Shown: one piece after another, positions 62,158 to 64,000 of the stretch | How positions within the stretch are numbered: position 1 is the stretch's first letter | How the letters are laid out: each line of letters begins with the position of its first letter | DNA from: Hormiphora californensis | Lineage: Eukaryota > Ctenophora > Tentaculata > Cydippida > Pleurobrachiidae | DNA: 64,000 bases | Direction of reading: 5' to 3' | Assembly (NCBI GenBank): GCA_020137815.1 | Contig: CM035355.1 | Location: 7,737,271-7,801,270 of the forward strand | Notes under the pieces: generated by a model | What the model saw: only the letters and a program-made list of their open reading frames with translations | Told to the model about the DNA's origin: nothing | Databases searched by the model: none | Translations under genes and position numbers: made by a program

Positions 62158-63768
62158 TATATCTACTCATAATAATATCGATATTATTATTATTATTATA
62201 TCTACTCTCTTTTCGGCGGCTTCTCTTGGCTGAAAAACCAGCAAATAGTTCCGATATTCAAGAAGGGGGACAGGACTAAGGCAGCAAATTACCGACCAGT
62301 GTCCTTGACCTCCAACATGATTAAAACATTCGAAAGAGTCATGAGAAACCGAATTGTTACATTCTTCGAGGAAAACAACGTGTTCCCAGAATCTCAACAC
62401 GGGTTCCGGAAAAATCGTAGTTGCCTGACCCAACTAATCGAACACGTTGACACCATACTCAAACAACTCCGAGATGGTAATGAAGTGGATGTTATATATA
62501 TTGACTACGCAAAAGCGTTTGATAAGGTCGATATAAACATCCTCATATCCAAACTTGAACGTTATGGACTCCGTGGAAAAGTCCTGAACTGGATCCGGTG
62601 CTTCTTAACGGACAGATACCAAACCGTAGTAGTGGATGGAAAACAGTCCTCACGGGAAAGAGTACGGAGCGGGGTCCCCCAGGGAACTGTGCTTGGCCCA
62701 CCCCTCTTCATAGTCTACGTTGCAGATTTGGTCTCAGCAGTACAGTTTTCCCTTCCAAAAACCCTGGCAGATGACACCAAACTCATCAAAGCGATAGAAA
62801 ATGAGGAGTCTCAAGCCCAACTCCAGAAGGATCTGAATGAAGTAGGAAGATGGTCAAAAACAAACAATATGAGCTTGAACGAAGAAAAATTCGAAGTTTT
62901 GCACTACACGCTTAACAAAACTCTCTTGCTCAGACAGCTCCCCTTCACCTCGGGTCTGGACACCTACTACACCCCCGATGGATCTGAGATTGAACCAAAA
63001 CCATATGTACGGGACCTCGGGGTTCAATTAGCAAATGATCTATCCTGGGACCTTCACATCGGAAAGATGACTGCAGACGCCCGAAGGATGAGTGGATGGG
63101 TTCTACGTGCTTTCAAAACAAGACAGCCGAAGACAATGCTCATCCTCTACAAAAGCCTTGTGCGAAGCAAGCTGGAATATTGCTGCCCGCTCTGGGATTC
63201 ACCTAAGATCTCGGACATCATGAGCGTTGAAGCAATACAGAGGAAGTTTACCAAACGTATCCTTGGGATGAGCGACCTGAGCTATTGGGATCGCCTGAAA
63301 AAGTTGAACTTACAGTCTATGCAGCGACGTCGAGAACGCTACTCCATTATTATGATGTGGAAGATGTCAGTCGGCAACGCACCCAACAACATTGGAGTGA
63401 AGTTCTACAACAATGCTCGACTTGGAAAGAAAGTTGAGGTTCCAACGTCCCCCACCACCACACAAGTCTCTGTTGCAACGAAGTACCATAACTCGTTCGC
63501 CTGCAGAGCGGCCCGACTTTGGAACACCCTACCATGTAACGTGAATACGGCGGAAGACCTAGCCTCATTCAAAGTCCTTCTTGGTAAATGGCTGAAGAGA
63601 TTCCCAGACCGACCCCCGGTGACTGGATACACTCGACAGAACAACAATTCGATAATTGACTAGGAACGAATAGCTTCCAGGGAGGGGGAGGCTCTGTGAG
63701 GAGCTGACACCTGTGCAGTATTTGCACAAAGAGGACTACAAGACTACAAGACTACAAGAAAAGTTTCG
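62158..63768 (+). mobile_element. 5'-truncated non-LTR retrotransposon inside the interspersed repeat
   Basis: Starts with an ATT-rich stretch, has an RT frame open from about 62220 to 63663, and ends with ACTACAAG repeats (63735-63760). The host repeat is interrupted between CCTGTCTCT and GACGCCAATCGGTG, contiguous at about 39837-39880. Confidence 0.75.
62227..63663 (+). pseudogene. Reverse transcriptase, truncated, endonuclease missing
   Basis: About 478 residues open from WLKNQQIVPIFKKGDRTKAA. RT motifs: NYRPVSLTSNMIKTFERV, HGFRKNRSCLTQLIE, IDYAKAFDKVDINIL (A), SGVPQGTVLGPPLF (B), TLADDTKLI (C; LADD instead of the usual YADD, both aspartates kept). The C-terminal region resembles the fragment at 48.1-48.9 kb. 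No ATG starts the frame, and the endonuclease and ORF1 are absent, so it is a dead 5'-truncated copy. The frame itself is unbroken, suggesting recent insertion. Confidence 0.85.
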
Positions 63769-64000
63769 CGGGACGCCAATCGGTGTTGGGGTACTATTTT
63801 GTTGGGGTCTGTTATCTGTAGCACATACCAAGTCAGGCACAACGATTTAAAAGCCCGTTGCCTTATCCCATTCGTCAGAGAGGTCTGTAACATATGCCAA
63901 GCCACTCCAGGTAACGTTCGCCTGCTGAGTCGGGTTATAGCGTCTTTTGCCCGAAAATAGAACCATATTTCAACTTCTAAGGGCGATGAAAACGAGCTGT
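63769..64000. repeat. Continuation of the interspersed repeat
   Basis: Matches 39868-40092 almost throughout (CAATCGGTGTTGGGGTACTA, CATACCAAGTCAGGCACAAC). Runs off the window end. Confidence 0.8.

Overview
This is a metazoan nuclear window. It carries spliced GT-AG genes for syntaxin-8, SMPD4, TIPRL, a tetraspanin, mARC and MESH1/HDDC3, plus CR1/L2-like and DNA transposons. The dense nesting of genes inside introns on both strands, the short introns and the heavy load of short TIR elements suggest an early-branching marine invertebrate. A ctenophore is my best guess, but that is inference only. No prokaryotic or viral features were seen.

Layout. 0.5-1.65 kb: a 3-exon tetraspanin (minus). 1.65-8.5 kb: gene-poor, with GA/CT-rich tracts, a 0.94-kb palindromic element and small repeats. 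8.5-19.6 kb: one six-exon STX8 gene (minus). Intron 5 holds TIPRL and a C2H2 zinc-finger gene (same strand), intron 4 holds a 3.9-kb foldback satellite element, and intron 2 holds a secreted TSP1-repeat gene on the opposite strand. 20.3-21.1 kb: a second zinc-finger gene. 21.8-35.3 kb: a 13-exon SMPD4 gene (minus) carrying in its introns an unknown gene, a retroelement ORF1, a tandem Helitron-like dimer, an ELP6-like gene and a transposon with a RING-finger gene. 35.6-37.9 kb: HDDC3 and mARC (minus).

38-41.6 kb is repeat-rich spacer. 41.6-47.9 kb is a second, partial copy of the SMPD4 5' part/ELP6-like/HDDC3/mARC block, differing by about 3-6% at protein level. It is either a real tandem duplication or two haplotypes assembled side by side. 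48-64 kb is a graveyard of non-LTR retrotransposons: one element broken by a TTAA-flanked foldback element, one with both ORFs intact, and two 5'-truncated copies.

Main points for a second look. (1) Both two-ORF retrotransposons end ORF1 at a canonical A-AAA-AAC slippery heptamer, with ORF2 in the -1 frame, although their proteins have diverged widely. (2) Tandem repeats repeatedly sit on, and copy, splice junctions (SMPD4 exons 4, 6, 8 and 9, STX8 exon 1, upstream of HDDC3). (3) A RING-finger gene lies inside a TA-flanked TIR element, and the duplicate block shows the empty site.
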